Shown here: piece after piece, positions 8,271-17,720 of the stretch
Layout: each line of letters begins with the position of its first letter
How positions within the stretch are numbered: position 1 is the stretch's first letter
Assembly: GCA_006844705.1 (NCBI GenBank)
Contig: SPJS01000108.1
Coordinates: forward strand, 1-51,924
Direction: 5' to 3'
Length of the DNA stretch: 51,924 nt
Origin: Methylococcaceae bacterium
Lineage (GTDB): Bacteria > Pseudomonadota > Gammaproteobacteria > Methylococcales > Methylomonadaceae
Program-made: the position numbers and the translations under genes
Notes under the pieces: generated by a model
Seen by the model: the letters and a program-made list of their open reading frames with translations, nothing else
Database searches by the model: none
What the model was told of the DNA's origin: nothing

Positions 8271-9935
8271 ATGGCTCAATACATTTATTCAATGAATCGG
8301 GTGGGGAAAATAGTCCCTCCCAAAAAACATATCCTAAAGAACATTTCATTATCGTTTTTCCCGGGCGCCAAAATTGGTGTACTGGGTTTGAATGGCGCGG
8401 GAAAATCGACGTTGTTGCGTATCATGGCCGGGGTCGACAAGGAGATCGAAGGTGAAGCCATCCCGCAAAAAGGGATTAATATCGGTTATCTGCCCCAGGA
8501 ACCCCATCTGGATCCTGAAAAAGATGTACGCGGTAATGTTGAAGAGGCACTGGGCGAAGTCAAAGAAGCTATGGCTCAGCTTGAAGCCGTTTATGCCGCT
8601 TATGCAGAACCCGATGCCGATTTCGATGCACTGGCTGCTGAGCAGGCACGTCTTGAAGACATCATTAATGCCAGTGACGGGCACACTATTGAACGTACAT
8701 TGGACATTGCTGCCGATGCCCTTCGCCTGCCGGACTGGACTGCCGATGTTACCAAGCTTTCCGGAGGGGAAAAACGTCGTGTTGCCTTGTGTCGACTGTT
8801 GCTGTCCAAACCGGATATGCTGTTACTGGATGAGCCAACTAACCACCTTGATGCAGAATCAGTCGCCTGGCTGGAGCGCTTTCTGCACGAATATGCCGGA
8901 ACCGTTGTCGCTGTCACGCATGACAGATACTTTCTGGATAATGTTGCCGGCTGGATTCTGGAGCTTGATCGTGGCATGGGTATTCCGTGGGAAGGCAATT
9001 ACTCAAGCTGGCTGGACCAAAAAGAAAAACGTCTGGAACAAGAGGAGAAACAAGAGGCCTCCCGTGCCAAAGCGATGAAAGCCGAACTTGAATGGGTGCG
9101 CTCCAACACTAAAGGTCGCCATGCGAAAAGCAAGGCGCGTATGGCCCAGTTTGAAGAACTGTCATCACAGGAATTCCAAAAGCGTAACGAAACCCAGGAA
9201 ATCTACATCCCACCCGGCCCTCGACTGGGCGATGTGGTGATAGAAGCCGAAAATATCAGTAAAGGCTTTGGTGATTGCTTGTTGATTGACAACCTGAGTT
9301 TTAAACTGCCTCCGGGCGGGATCGTCGGCATCATCGGCCCGAATGGGGCGGGTAAAACCACATTGTTTCGTATGATGGCGGGTTTTGAACAGCCTGACTC
9401 AGGCAATATCAACCTGGGCCAAACAGTACAGTTGTCCTATGTTGATCAGATGCGCGATGACCTGGATGGCAACAAAACCGTGTGGGAAGAAATTTCCGAC
9501 GGACTGGACATCATTACCGTAGGCAAATATGAAACCCCTTCCCGATCCTACTGCGGCCGTTTTAATTTTAAAGGCTCAGACCAGCAAAAACGAATTGGCG
9601 ATTTATCCGGTGGTGAACGCAACCGGGTACATTTGGCCAAACTGTTGAAAAGTGGTGGCAACCTGTTATTGCTCGATGAGCCAACTAACGACCTGGATAT
9701 TGAAACCCTGCGTGCACTGGAAGAAGCCCTGCTCACCTTCCCTGGTTGTGCGGTTGTCATTTCACATGATCGCTGGTTCCTGGACAGAATTGCCACACAT
9801 ATACTGGCGTTTGAGGGCGATAGTGAAGTCGTCTGGTTTGAAGGAAATTATGCTGATTACGAAGCTGACCGGCATAAACGCCTGGGTACGGATGCGGATA
9901 ACCCTCATCGTATCAAATATAAAAAAATCAGTTAA
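8271..9935 (+). CDS. ettA: Energy-dependent translational throttle protein (ABC-F)
   Basis: A ribosome-associated ABC-F ATPase that binds the E site and gates entry into elongation according to the ADP/ATP ratio. The 554 residues match EttA. Two ABC cassettes are visible. The first has [18 protein letters not shown] and [11 protein letters not shown]. The second has [21 protein letters not shown] and [11 protein letters not shown]. The EttA arm lies in the first cassette (~95-140), and the charged linker between cassettes (~240-310) begins near the [13 protein letters not shown] stretch. The opening [19 protein letters not shown] is typical of EttA rather than Uup or YheS. There are no membrane segments. 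Confidence 0.95.
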   Translation: MAQYIYSMNRVGKIVPPKKHILKNISLSFFPGAKIGVLGLNGAGKSTLLRIMAGVDKEIEGEAIPQKGINIGYLPQEPHLDPEKDVRGNVEEALGEVKEAMAQLEAVYAAYAEPDADFDALAAEQARLEDIINASDGHTIERTLDIAADALRLPDWTADVTKLSGGEKRRVALCRLLLSKPDMLLLDEPTNHLDAESVAWLERFLHEYAGTVVAVTHDRYFLDNVAGWILELDRGMGIPWEGNYSSWLDQKEKRLEQEEKQEASRAKAMKAELEWVRSNTKGRHAKSKARMAQFEELSSQEFQKRNETQEIYIPPGPRLGDVVIEAENISKGFGDCLLIDNLSFKLPPGGIVGIIGPNGAGKTTLFRMMAGFEQPDSGNINLGQTVQLSYVDQMRDDLDGNKTVWEEISDGLDIITVGKYETPSRSYCGRFNFKGSDQQKRIGDLSGGERNRVHLAKLLKSGGNLLLLDEPTNDLDIETLRALEEALLTFPGCAVVISHDRWFLDRIATHILAFEGDSEVVWFEGNYADYEADRHKRLGTDADNPHRIKYKKIS

Positions 9936-9963
9936 TCCAGCGTTTAGACACAAGGAAGTGTCA

Positions 9964-10616
9964 TCACATACTGCAGCTTTTATGAAGTTTTCCAAGCCCA
10001 GTCAACGTTTGCCAGATCGTTACACTCTTGCTTAACTCGGAAAACTTCTTTACGCCCATTTTACGGAGAATCTTCTGCCGATGATTTTTCACCGTCCTGT
10101 GGCTCAGATTAAGTTGGCTTGCCACTTCCACTGCACTTTTATCGTCCACTAAAAGAGTGAGAATTTTTTGCTCGCTACGAGATAAAGCATGCCTGTTTTG
10201 ATTAAAACGAATGGCTTTTGAAAAATAGTGTTGCGTGATTCCATTGTGCTCAAGATTCAAATGCACAGCTTTTGAAAACAGAAAGCTGGGGTTGCTATGC
10301 TGACCCACGATTACCCAGTCAGCGCCGAACTGCTTGCCAAGTTTTGCGGCTAAATCATGATGACTAAATAGAGCCAAAACCGGCGTTGGTGGTTGTTTCA
10401 GCATTGGAACTTAACTCGATGATTTCAAAGCTATCAGTCAGCGAAAGTGTCTGCTCTAACAAGGGCTGAATACTTGCCGTTCGTTGTTGTTCCTGTATTG
10501 TGTTGGGCAGTGAAGTAAGGTCATTAATTTAATATCGCAATGCGTGGTTTGGCGACACCAGGATGACTGATTAGCAGGAGAGTCAGAGCTGTGAATGAAA
10601 TGATCTGCTGTTTCAT
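9964..10616 (-). pseudogene. Frameshifted chimera: DUF2380-like secreted protein joined to a LuxR-type HTH
   Basis: Three frames together read as one broken gene. From ATG 10616 a signal peptide and first strand appear (MKQQIISFTALTLLLI, then GVAKPRIAILN) before a stop at about 10530. The sequence continues one frame over as NDLTSLPNTIQEQQRTASI through SFEIIELSSNAET. It shifts again near 10400 to TPVLALFSHHDLAAKLG, FGADWVIVGQHS. This matches the DUF2380 pattern of a TolB-like secreted protein. From about residue FNQNRHALSRSEQ the 3' part is instead a LuxR/NarL DNA-binding domain (VEVASQLNLSHRTVKNHRQKIL). ATG 10616 lies two bases after the cupin stop codon, so it was the second gene of that operon. 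The open stretch 9964-10404 alone could still make an HTH protein. Confidence 0.7.
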
Positions 10617-10618
10617 TG

Positions 10619-11059
10619 TTATACCTGTTGGGTTTGAGCGGCATAAAGATCAATAAAATCCTGCCAACTCAGTTTGTCGATGACACTCTGCGTATCGTCA
10701 AGAATCTCATACAAAACGCCATCGCTACCGCGTATGCTGAACAGCACAATAACATCGATATCACCGCCGCCTTCCCGATGCGGTTCATCGCTGGCTGGAC
10801 TTGACGTGTATTGGCCAACCGGTCTGATTTCCTTGATGCTACCGTCCGCGTGATACAAGCGATGTTCGCCCTGGATGACAAAGCTTTTATTTAAGGCTTT
10901 GTGCCTGTGTAAGACAATTTGCTGGTTAGCTGTTAATTTAAATAACACGTCTGCGATATACTGCTGCTCGTCAATATCCAGAATCGAATACTGTAAATAT
11001 TCCAAATTGTCCAGGGTTTGCCAGTGGATATGGCTATCGTTGAAAAGAAAGTGGCTCAT
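10619..11059 (-). CDS. Cupin-fold protein next to a two-component system
   Basis: A 146-residue cytosolic protein with a probable cupin barrel. The central part (LFKLTANQQIVLHRHKALNKSFVIQGEHRLY) carries a His pair and a glycine turn like cupin motif 1, and the next region ends in VIVLFSIRGSDGVLYEIL like motif 2. The only nearby histidines are HRHK and H in GEHRLYHADG, so metal binding is plausible but not certain. It may sense or stabilise a metabolite. It is divergent from the histidine kinase gene and probably controlled by that pair. The gene after it in its operon is a pseudogene. Confidence 0.65.
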   Translation of the reverse strand: MSHFLFNDSHIHWQTLDNLEYLQYSILDIDEQQYIADVLFKLTANQQIVLHRHKALNKSFVIQGEHRLYHADGSIKEIRPVGQYTSSPASDEPHREGGGDIDVIVLFSIRGSDGVLYEILDDTQSVIDKLSWQDFIDLYAAQTQQV

Positions 11060-11094
11060 GGGTCATCCTCGTCTTAAAGGGAGTAACAAATACA

Positions 11095-11194
11095 TTGCTG
11101 TACTGATCGATTGCCGTTCAGGTGAGCATAGCTTATGCAATGCTGTACTGACCGTAAGCCGATATTTGCCCATTGAACTCGGGCAATTTGCCCG
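11095..11194. promoter_or_regulatory. Repeat-rich control region between cupin gene and histidine kinase
   Basis: The 214-base divergent spacer holds several motifs. TGCTGTACTGA occurs at 11096-11106 and again at 11141-11151 in the same orientation, 45 bases apart, within the wider match A(T/A)TGCTGTACTGA(T/C)C. A palindrome GCATA-GCT-TATGC lies at 11126-11138. A perfect CGGGCAA-T-TTGCCCG palindrome lies at 11180-11194, with a further TTGCCC at 11166-11171. The direct repeats look like operator half-sites for the response regulator at 12632, and the TTGCCC palindrome could bind a dimeric regulator. No binding data exist in the sequence, so this is inference. Confidence 0.5.
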
Positions 11195-11273
11195 TGTATG
11201 TTGAGGTGGCTTTGCAGACATGTTGTCGACTCGTAGAATGTAGGATCACCAAACGCTTTCACGTAAACATGCC

Positions 11274-12635
11274 ATGAATATACATCGACATCTGCTAACC
11301 CGAATCGCATTGGTCGCTTTAGTATGCTTGCTGGCAATCGCAGCTTTTGTGCTGTATCAAAGCCATTGTGTTGTCAAACAATCCACTGCGCAAATGGCCG
11401 AGTCATTAGGCAAGCAATTGGAGTTGCAGTTGTTGTTGATCAATGCCGGACTGGGTCGAACTAATCCTTTTCCAGATTTTGAACCTTGGAAACAGTCCGG
11501 TAACCAGCCTGGTATCTGCCTGAGTTACACCCCTGCCGATGGCTCATTGCCACGTAGTCTTTGTAACGGAAGCAAGCTAAGCCAGGCGACATGGCCAACT
11601 TTTTTTGAAACGGGCTATCAACAGATTTTTAATCCCGGTTTACCGGCGATACGGCCGATTGCGCTCAATGGTAGCGTCTACGGCTCCCTGACGATTACGC
11701 CAAGCGCAGAACTGGAAATTGCCGAAGCTTGGCATACGATGTTGAATTTGATGACCTTATCCAGCGTTACGGTCTTTGCCGTCTGCCTGCTGGTGTATTG
11801 GAGTATCAGTCGCGTCTTAAAACCGGTAAAAACCATTGTCGCAGGCATCAAAGAGATGGAATCCGGGCATCTAGATTGCCGCTTACCTGCGTTTGAGTTA
11901 AAAGAATGGCAGCATATTGCTGTGGCTATCAATCAACTGGCTAATAGCCAGCAACAATTGCTAAACGAACGCCAAAAGTTAGTGTTGAAGTTAATCAACA
12001 TACAGGAAGATGAGCGTCGCTATTTGGCAAGGGAGCTACATGATGAATTCGGCCAATGTCTGGCGGCCATCAATGCAGTCGTTGCTTCAATCAAACAAAC
12101 TGCATTACAACAATGCCCGGCGCTGGTCGCTGAAACTGATCACATTAATCGAATTACTACCCATATGTTGGAGAACGTACACGACTTGCAGGGGCATTTG
12201 CGACCGGCCGAATTTGAGGAATTAGGATTAGCTGCCAGCCTCAATAGTCTGGTTGCCGGCTGGAATGCGCGTAGTGGCGATAAGACTCGCTTGCAATTAG
12301 ACATAAGCGGCGATTGCTCATCGTTGGCGGAAGTTCAGGCCATGACCTTATTTCGAATTACCCAGGAATGTCTGACCAATATCGCCAAACACGCCACTGC
12401 TTCCAATGTCAGCATTAGTCTGATCATCAGTGTAGAGTCTGCTATTTTGACAGTCACCGACAATGGCGTAGCCAAGACGTTGCCATTTGCCGATTCCACC
12501 GGAATCGGCTTATTAGGCATCCGTGAACGCGTCACTGCTTTACAGGGGCGATTGCAACTGGCTATTGCCAACCCACATGGTTTGATCGTTGAGGTCCGCT
12601 TACCGTTAGCGGCCAATATCGAGCACACGGCATGA
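11274..12635 (+). CDS. NarL-family sensor histidine kinase
   Basis: A 453-residue membrane sensor kinase. TM1 (~10-28) and TM2 (~159-179) enclose a ~130-residue periplasmic sensor with several Cys (C82, C97). A HAMP linker follows (~180-232). The HisKA_3 dimerisation helix contains DERRYLARELHDEFGQ, with the phosphoacceptor predicted at H256. The HATPase_c domain shows TLFRITQECLTNIAKHA (N box), TDNG (G1) and GIGLLGIRERV (G2). The stop overlaps the start of the response regulator gene (ATGA), so the two are coupled. The stimulus is unknown. It is divergent from the cupin gene. Confidence 0.92.
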   Translation: MNIHRHLLTRIALVALVCLLAIAAFVLYQSHCVVKQSTAQMAESLGKQLELQLLLINAGLGRTNPFPDFEPWKQSGNQPGICLSYTPADGSLPRSLCNGSKLSQATWPTFFETGYQQIFNPGLPAIRPIALNGSVYGSLTITPSAELEIAEAWHTMLNLMTLSSVTVFAVCLLVYWSISRVLKPVKTIVAGIKEMESGHLDCRLPAFELKEWQHIAVAINQLANSQQQLLNERQKLVLKLINIQEDERRYLARELHDEFGQCLAAINAVVASIKQTALQQCPALVAETDHINRITTHMLENVHDLQGHLRPAEFEELGLAASLNSLVAGWNARSGDKTRLQLDISGDCSSLAEVQAMTLFRITQECLTNIAKHATASNVSISLIISVESAILTVTDNGVAKTLPFADSTGIGLLGIRERVTALQGRLQLAIANPHGLIVEVRLPLAANIEHTA

Positions 12636-13288
12636 TCCGCATTTTATTGGTGGACGATCACGCCATTGTCCGTGAAGGTTATCGAGCATTATTAGCCAAA
12701 CAGGCCGGCTTACAAGTGATTGCGGAAGCTGGAGATACCATTCAAGCCTATCAACTGTTTAAGCAATTCCAACCTGACCTGGTGATCACCGATATATCCC
12801 TGCCCGGTAGCAGCGGTCTTGAACTGATCTCCCGCATCAACCAGCAATCCGCTAACGCAAAAGTCTTGGTCTTCAGCATGCATCAAAACCCTGCCTTTGC
12901 CGAGCAAGCCGTGCATGCGGGAGCCTTGGGCTATGTCAGCAAAAGCAGCGAACCAGAGGTATTGTTGCGAGCCATTCATGATGTATATTCAGGACGCCAT
13001 GTATTAAGTCCCGACATCGCTCAAATACTGGCACTGGAAAAACTGGGCAGCGAACGCATTGCTCTACAAACCTTGACGGTACGCGAGTTTGAAATTTTGC
13101 GGTTGCTGATGGATGGGCTGAGCCATGATGATATTGCCCGTGTACTGAGCATTAGCGCCAAAACAGTCGGCAATTGTCATTATTTAATCAAAAGTAAACT
13201 CGGCGTTGCCAGCGATATTGAATTGACAAAACTGGCCATTAAACTCAACGTGCTCGATCTTTTGGAGTTATCTCGAATCGTTGAGTGA
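12632..13288 (+). CDS. NarL/LuxR-family response regulator
   Basis: A 218-residue DNA-binding response regulator that is the partner of the upstream kinase. The receiver domain (1-120) has the acidic pocket D8/D9, phosphoacceptor D54 in TDISLPG and conserved K104 (YVSKSS). The output domain (~145-210) is a LuxR-type HTH with LTVREFEILRLLMDGLSHDDIARVLSISAKTV. Its translation is coupled to the kinase by a four-base overlap. Likely targets are its own operon and the divergent cupin gene, whose shared spacer carries direct repeats. It differs in sequence from the LuxR domain in the nearby pseudogene, so that piece is not a simple duplicate. Confidence 0.92.
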   Translation: MIRILLVDDHAIVREGYRALLAKQAGLQVIAEAGDTIQAYQLFKQFQPDLVITDISLPGSSGLELISRINQQSANAKVLVFSMHQNPAFAEQAVHAGALGYVSKSSEPEVLLRAIHDVYSGRHVLSPDIAQILALEKLGSERIALQTLTVREFEILRLLMDGLSHDDIARVLSISAKTVGNCHYLIKSKLGVASDIELTKLAIKLNVLDLLELSRIVE

Positions 13289-13454
13289 TGTAAGGTTTTT
13301 TATACCGTAAACCCCTGCCAGAAGAAAGTGAGGATGTGTTAAGAATGATCAAACTTAACGCCGTCTGTTAACACTTAGCATATAACAGGCGTAAGATATT
13401 GGTTTCACAGATTAATGCTCCTGCATAATCTGCATTCAGCACATCCATGTGTTG

Positions 13455-13494
13455 AAAAAAAACCTTAGCTTTGCCTACACGGGTGTAAGTAAGG
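13455..13494 (-). terminator. Rho-independent terminator after the FlgT-like gene
   Basis: On the minus strand an imperfect hairpin (CCTTA ... TACAC-CC-GTGTA ... TAAGG, with internal bulges) is followed directly by eight T residues (A-run at 13455-13462 on the plus strand). It lies about 25 bases past the stop codon of the FlgT-like gene. The remainder of 13289-13519 shows a weak GTTAAG/CTTAAC inverted repeat but no gene. Confidence 0.65.
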
Positions 13495-13519
13495 GGCGTA
13501 AGACGGATTCTGGACTTAA

Positions 13520-14704
13520 TCACCAACTTTTTACCCAGTCCCCTACTCTGATCTTGCGGATATTATGCGGAATCTCCAGTTTGCCCACCGAGAAGTCCGC
13601 ATTCACATTGATGATATTCACCATGCCTATGGGCGATTTGTGACTGTCCGCCATTCCCAGTTGTTGCGATGTCTGGTCCGCAGCATAAACCACCAGGGTA
13701 TCTCCGGTCTGTACTTTATCGCGCGAACCTGCGGCAATGATGATGTTGTCGCGGTTAACTTTCAGAATTCTGGCCGTAAATGGATAACAACCAAAAATGC
13801 GCCGTATATCATCACTGGCCATATGAATCAGGTCAGTGATTTTATTCCCTGCTGAAGTCAGTTGAAATCGTTCACTACCGACAGCATAGCCATTTGGTAT
13901 CCAGACATCGCCCAAAATAGTGTCTGCATAGCGATGCTGAAACAGCAAGGCGCCACTATAACCATCATGTAAATACACATCCAGAGTAACTCCCCGGCGT
14001 GCGGCGACATCACGAAAGGCAGATTTTACGTGTGACAATACGCCGGCACCTCGGACATACTCGGTATTTTCAACGGCAAAATTACGAATAACGCCGGATA
14101 ATACAAATTGCGCCTGATTTTCAATCGCAAGATCTAATAAATACGAGCCACCATAATTATCCAGCGGCAGTAATTCGGGTGCTAATTGTGGTTGCGAATA
14201 TAAACTGGTAGTCGTTCTATTAACACCGATAAAGTCACCGCTTTGCATCAGCAGATTATTGATTTCCCGTGGAATGCCTGCATATAAATCCTGCGATTCA
14301 TTACTGCTTATCTGATCTGGTTTTACGACCGGAAATCCGGTAGCGACTATGCGCTTTCGAAAAGGGGAATGACAATAGTCATTTTCTGAAACAACAGTCA
14401 GAATCTGTACGTTATAAATGCCCTCCTGTTGCCATTCATCGACGACCTTAGTGTTGCCCACTAAAGACGTGCTGCCATTTGGCAGGTTTAATTGACGCGC
14501 GGCATTATTAATGGCCAATTGTATGGCTTGAGTTCTGGCTTCCAACAAGGAGCCGTGTTGAATGAGTGCCTGACCTTCTGCGGTAATAACTTGAGGTTCG
14601 GGAGATGATTGAATTATTTGCGGAGCAAGATCAGGCTGAATCTGGGTACATGCACTGAGCAATGAAAAAAGGAAAATGACCAGCCATAATGTGTCAAATC
14701 GCAT
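13520..14704 (-). CDS. FlgT-like flagellar assembly lipoprotein
   Basis: A 394-residue predicted lipoprotein (hydrophobic LWLVIFLFSLLSAC; lipobox LSAC). It resembles FlgT, which in Vibrio builds the outer H-ring around the flagellar basal body. The N-terminal region (~45-130; ITAEGQALIQHGSLLEART, AIQLAINNAARQ) fits the LPP20-like FlgT-N domain. The middle (~180-290; YLLDLAIENQAQFVLSGVI, GVTLDVYLHDG) fits the TolB-like FlgT-M domain. The end (~315-394; TARILKVNRDNIIIAAGSRDKVQTGDTLVVY) fits the small beta-barrel FlgT-C. Canonical FlgT is periplasmic, so the lipobox is a variation. It follows a FlgP-like gene by one base. No other flagellar gene is in the window. Confidence 0.72.
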   Translation of the reverse strand: MRFDTLWLVIFLFSLLSACTQIQPDLAPQIIQSSPEPQVITAEGQALIQHGSLLEARTQAIQLAINNAARQLNLPNGSTSLVGNTKVVDEWQQEGIYNVQILTVVSENDYCHSPFRKRIVATGFPVVKPDQISSNESQDLYAGIPREINNLLMQSGDFIGVNRTTTSLYSQPQLAPELLPLDNYGGSYLLDLAIENQAQFVLSGVIRNFAVENTEYVRGAGVLSHVKSAFRDVAARRGVTLDVYLHDGYSGALLFQHRYADTILGDVWIPNGYAVGSERFQLTSAGNKITDLIHMASDDIRRIFGCYPFTARILKVNRDNIIIAAGSRDKVQTGDTLVVYAADQTSQQLGMADSHKSPIGMVNIINVNADFSVGKLEIPHNIRKIRVGDWVKSW

Positions 14705-14705
14705 G

Positions 14706-15407
14706 CTAGGGTGTGCTATTAATGATTTTATAGTTGATAAATAAACGTCCTGCCATGTTTGCTTTCCATTCCAGGTCGGTCAAACCGACTCGCAATAATG
14801 CCTGGTCAATCGGATTGATCCGTCTGGAAAATCCGCCGGTATGCATTAAATTTGCACAGTCTGACTGTAGACAGTTCATGTTGACTGTTCGGTGCTCGGC
14901 TGTTTGATAGCCAATCCTTGAAAAGGACAGTTTGTTTTGTTGTTGCAGACAACGGGAAATCACTTCAGCACCGCCACTCATGCAATGAAAAAATGCAGGT
15001 GTTAAATCCAGTTGCACCAATACGGATAAGTGCCGCCCTATCGTTTTGATATCTGTCACGACGGCGTTGCGCAATGCTGTATCAAGATAAATCCGGTAAT
15101 TTTCATGCGTGACGACTTGTTCGCCCACTTTAAATTTTTCGCCAGGGATGTTCTCCTCGACAACTTGGGCAAACAACGCGCGATAAGCCATCATCTTGGC
15201 CTCTTGTTCTGCATCAAATCGAACTTGTTTTGCGCTCTGTGTTGTATTGGATTTAAGCATGGCACGCCCGGATGCCTGAATAATAACAGGAGGGTTTTCC
15301 TGGGCAATTCCCAGATCCTGCTTGATTCTGCTATTGCAACCGGCCAATAACAGAGCGCTACATAGTATAGAAATTTGAATGAATGGTTTCACCGGCTGCC
15401 GCCTCAT
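14706..15407 (-). CDS. FlgP/LPP20-like lipoprotein
   Basis: A 233-residue lipoprotein with signal ISILCSALLLAGC (lipobox LAGC). The core (VIIQASGRAMLKSNTTQSAK, RFDAEQEAKMMAYRALFAQVVEE) is the LPP20/FlgP pattern. FlgP forms outer-membrane-associated rings near the flagellar motor in Vibrio and Campylobacter. The C-terminal ~90 residues (after CMSGGAEVISRCLQQQ) are not recognisable and hold several Cys that might form disulfides. Its stop is one base from the FlgT-like start, so the two surely form an operon. The role is inferred from the pair. A different LPP20-type envelope role is possible. Confidence 0.65.
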   Translation of the reverse strand: MRRQPVKPFIQISILCSALLLAGCNSRIKQDLGIAQENPPVIIQASGRAMLKSNTTQSAKQVRFDAEQEAKMMAYRALFAQVVEENIPGEKFKVGEQVVTHENYRIYLDTALRNAVVTDIKTIGRHLSVLVQLDLTPAFFHCMSGGAEVISRCLQQQNKLSFSRIGYQTAEHRTVNMNCLQSDCANLMHTGGFSRRINPIDQALLRVGLTDLEWKANMAGRLFINYKIINSTP

Positions 15408-15482
15408 TAGAAAAAACGTGTTAACTGTATCGGCAAAATTGGAGAATCTTTAATTAATTTAATAATTTAACTGAGTATAGCA

Positions 15483-15830
15483 TCATTTACTGACGGCTTC
15501 TTTTCCTGCGTCTACACTCCATAATTTTTCCAGTTGATAAAATTCCCGTGCCTGTGCCGTCATGACGTGTAATATCACATCACCCAAATCAAGTAACACC
15601 CAATCTGAGCCTTTCTGGCCTTCAAACCCCGGATGGGAGATGCCCAGCTCTTTCATCTTTTCTGCGACATACTGGCATAATGACATCGCGTGTCTGTCGG
15701 ATGTCCCGGTCACGATGACCATGTAATCGGTAATGGTGGTTTTTTCCTTAACATCCAGCACTTTAATGTGCATACCTTTACGGTCATCGACCACTTTTTC
15801 TACAATTTCAAGTAATTCTTCTGCTTGCAT
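15483..15830 (-). CDS. rsfS: Ribosomal silencing factor RsfS
   Basis: A 115-residue protein that binds L14 on the large subunit and blocks subunit joining when nutrients are short. The conserved core DYMVIVTGTSDRHAMSLCQYVAEKMKE and the later GSDWVLLDLGDVILHVMTAQAREFYQLEKLW are diagnostic of the RsfS/Iojap family. The length matches. Its ATG overlaps the nadD stop (TAATG), the standard nadD-rsfS arrangement. It is the last gene of the proA-nadD-rsfS run here, and rlmH, which often follows in related genomes, is not adjacent. Confidence 0.95.
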   Translation of the reverse strand: MQAEELLEIVEKVVDDRKGMHIKVLDVKEKTTITDYMVIVTGTSDRHAMSLCQYVAEKMKELGISHPGFEGQKGSDWVLLDLGDVILHVMTAQAREFYQLEKLWSVDAGKEAVSK

Positions 15831-16462
15831 TAGTTTCCTGTGTTAGTTTGATACAGTTTATGTTGTTTAATATAGTTGATAACAGCATCTGGCAACAAAA
15901 AACGTGGGTCGTTCCCCTGTTTTACCAAATGCCTGATTTGTGTGGATGAAATATCCAGTTGCGTCACATCATGAAAAAATAAAAAGCCATGCGGATGTTC
16001 TTTCAGTTGGTCCATTTCGTCAATCAGACGCTGATTAAAAAAGTCACCCATTTCCTGCAGGATATAGCCAGGGCGCGTCATCACGACAACATGGGCATAC
16101 TCAAATAATTGCTCCCATTGGTACCAGCTTTGGATTTTATTAAAAGCATCATTGCCGATAAACAATATGATACTCTGCCTTTCATGTTCCTGTCTTAACG
16201 AGCGTAAGGTATCAACCATGTAAGACGGCCCTTCCCGCTCCAGTTCTCTACGGTCAACAATGATATTTTTAGCGTCATCGACAGCTAATTGCAACATCCG
16301 TAGCCGCATCTCTGCCGAAACAGAAGGCGTGCGGCGGTGTGCTGGTAATTTGCATGGAATCAAATGCAACTGCTGAAGAGCAAAAATATCTTTGACCTCC
16401 AGCGCGGTTCTTAAATGGCCAAAATGTACCGGATTAAACGTTCCACCATACACTCCAATCAT
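15830..16462 (-). CDS. nadD: Nicotinate-nucleotide adenylyltransferase
   Basis: Adenylylates nicotinate mononucleotide to deamido-NAD in NAD synthesis. The 210 residues match the family. The nucleotidyltransferase motif GGTFNPVHFGHLRTA is at the N-terminus, and the C-terminal ISSTQIRHLVKQG motif is present. Between them is the substrate-binding stretch LIPCKLPAHR. It starts one base after proA ends and overlaps rsfS by one base, so the three genes are probably one transcript. Confidence 0.95.
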   Translation of the reverse strand: MIGVYGGTFNPVHFGHLRTALEVKDIFALQQLHLIPCKLPAHRRTPSVSAEMRLRMLQLAVDDAKNIIVDRRELEREGPSYMVDTLRSLRQEHERQSIILFIGNDAFNKIQSWYQWEQLFEYAHVVVMTRPGYILQEMGDFFNQRLIDEMDQLKEHPHGFLFFHDVTQLDISSTQIRHLVKQGNDPRFLLPDAVINYIKQHKLYQTNTGN

Positions 16463-16463
16463 G

Positions 16464-17720
16464 TTAACGCACCTGACCGTCTCCCAATACGATGTATTTA
16501 AGTGTTGTCAGGCCTTCCAGGCCCACCGGCCCCCGTGCATGAAGTTTATCAGTACTGATACCTATTTCAGCACCCAAGCCATATTCAAAACCGTCAGCAA
16601 AACGGGTCGAAGCATTCACCATCACCGAGCTGGAATCAACCTCACGCAAAAACCGGCGTGCCAGGGTGTAATCTTCGGTGACAATCGATTCGGTATGAGA
16701 TGAGCTATAGGTATTAATATGTTCAATGGCTGCATCAATATTCGCTACGATTTTTATTGATAAAATCGGGGCCAGATACTCGGTCGCCCAATCTTCTTCA
16801 CTAGCATGTCCACAGCCATTAATAATCGCCCGGGTTTTTTCACAGCCACGAAGTTCAACCCCTTTATCTACATATTGCCCGGCTAACGGCGGTAAGATTT
16901 CCGCTGCCCGGCTTTCTGCAATCAACAGGGTCTCCATCGCATTGCATACCCCGTATCGATGCGTTTTGGCATTAAATGCAATATTTACAGCCTTATTACT
17001 GTCTGCATGGTCATCAATATACACATGACAAATTCCATCCAGGTGTTTGATCACAGCAATGCTTGATTCTTTGCTGATGCGTTCAATCAACCCCTTGCCG
17101 CCACGGGGCACAATTACATCAACAAATTGGTTCATGGTAATCAGTTCACCTACTGCTGCGCGATCCGTAGTTTGAATGACCTGTACAGCATCGGGCGGCA
17201 AGCCGGCGGCTGAAAGACCTTCAGATATGCACTTTGCAATCGCCTGATTGGAATGAATGGCTTCCGAGCCACCGCGCAGAATACAGACATTGCCAGACTT
17301 CAAACATAGCGCTGCTGCATCCACCGTAACATTGGGGCGTGATTCATAAATAATTCCAATAACACCTAATGGAACACGCATTTGTCCAACTTGAATACCA
17401 CTTGGACGATAGTTCAGATGACTGATTGCGCCAACAGGATCAGCCAATGCGGCTATCTGTTTTAACCCGTCGATCATTGAATCAATGGTTGAGGGTTTTA
17501 GCGCCAACCTGTCCAGCAAGGCTGATTCAAGTCCATTGGTTTGTCCTGCTAGTAAGTCTTTTTGGTTTTCTTCTACCAGTTTATTTCGGTTTTTTTCCAG
17601 TGATTCAGCAATTTTAAGCAATGCCATATTCTTTATTCCGGCATCCGCCCTGCACATTTCCCTGCCCGCCTGCTTTGCCCGCTCTCCAAGGGCTGTCATG
17701 TAACTTTTTATATCCATCAT
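16464..17720 (-). CDS. proA: Gamma-glutamyl phosphate reductase
   Basis: Second step of proline synthesis: reduces gamma-glutamyl phosphate to glutamate semialdehyde with NADPH. The 418 residues have typical length. Visible motifs are [26 protein letters not shown], the nucleotide-binding ILRGGSEA, and the catalytic Cys segment [16 protein letters not shown]. The C-terminal [13 protein letters not shown] is also typical. No proB gene is next to it. It heads the operon with nadD and rsfS. Two adjacent Met codons (MMD) leave a one-codon start ambiguity. Confidence 0.96.
   Translation of the reverse strand: MMDIKSYMTALGERAKQAGREMCRADAGIKNMALLKIAESLEKNRNKLVEENQKDLLAGQTNGLESALLDRLALKPSTIDSMIDGLKQIAALADPVGAISHLNYRPSGIQVGQMRVPLGVIGIIYESRPNVTVDAAALCLKSGNVCILRGGSEAIHSNQAIAKCISEGLSAAGLPPDAVQVIQTTDRAAVGELITMNQFVDVIVPRGGKGLIERISKESSIAVIKHLDGICHVYIDDHADSNKAVNIAFNAKTHRYGVCNAMETLLIAESRAAEILPPLAGQYVDKGVELRGCEKTRAIINGCGHASEEDWATEYLAPILSIKIVANIDAAIEHINTYSSSHTESIVTEDYTLARRFLREVDSSSVMVNASTRFADGFEYGLGAEIGISTDKLHARGPVGLEGLTTLKYIVLGDGQVR

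Noticed and set aside
11074..11337. Minus-strand and plus-strand frames across the cupin/kinase spacer
   Set aside because: The repeats of the control region make these open by chance, and they overlap the kinase start.
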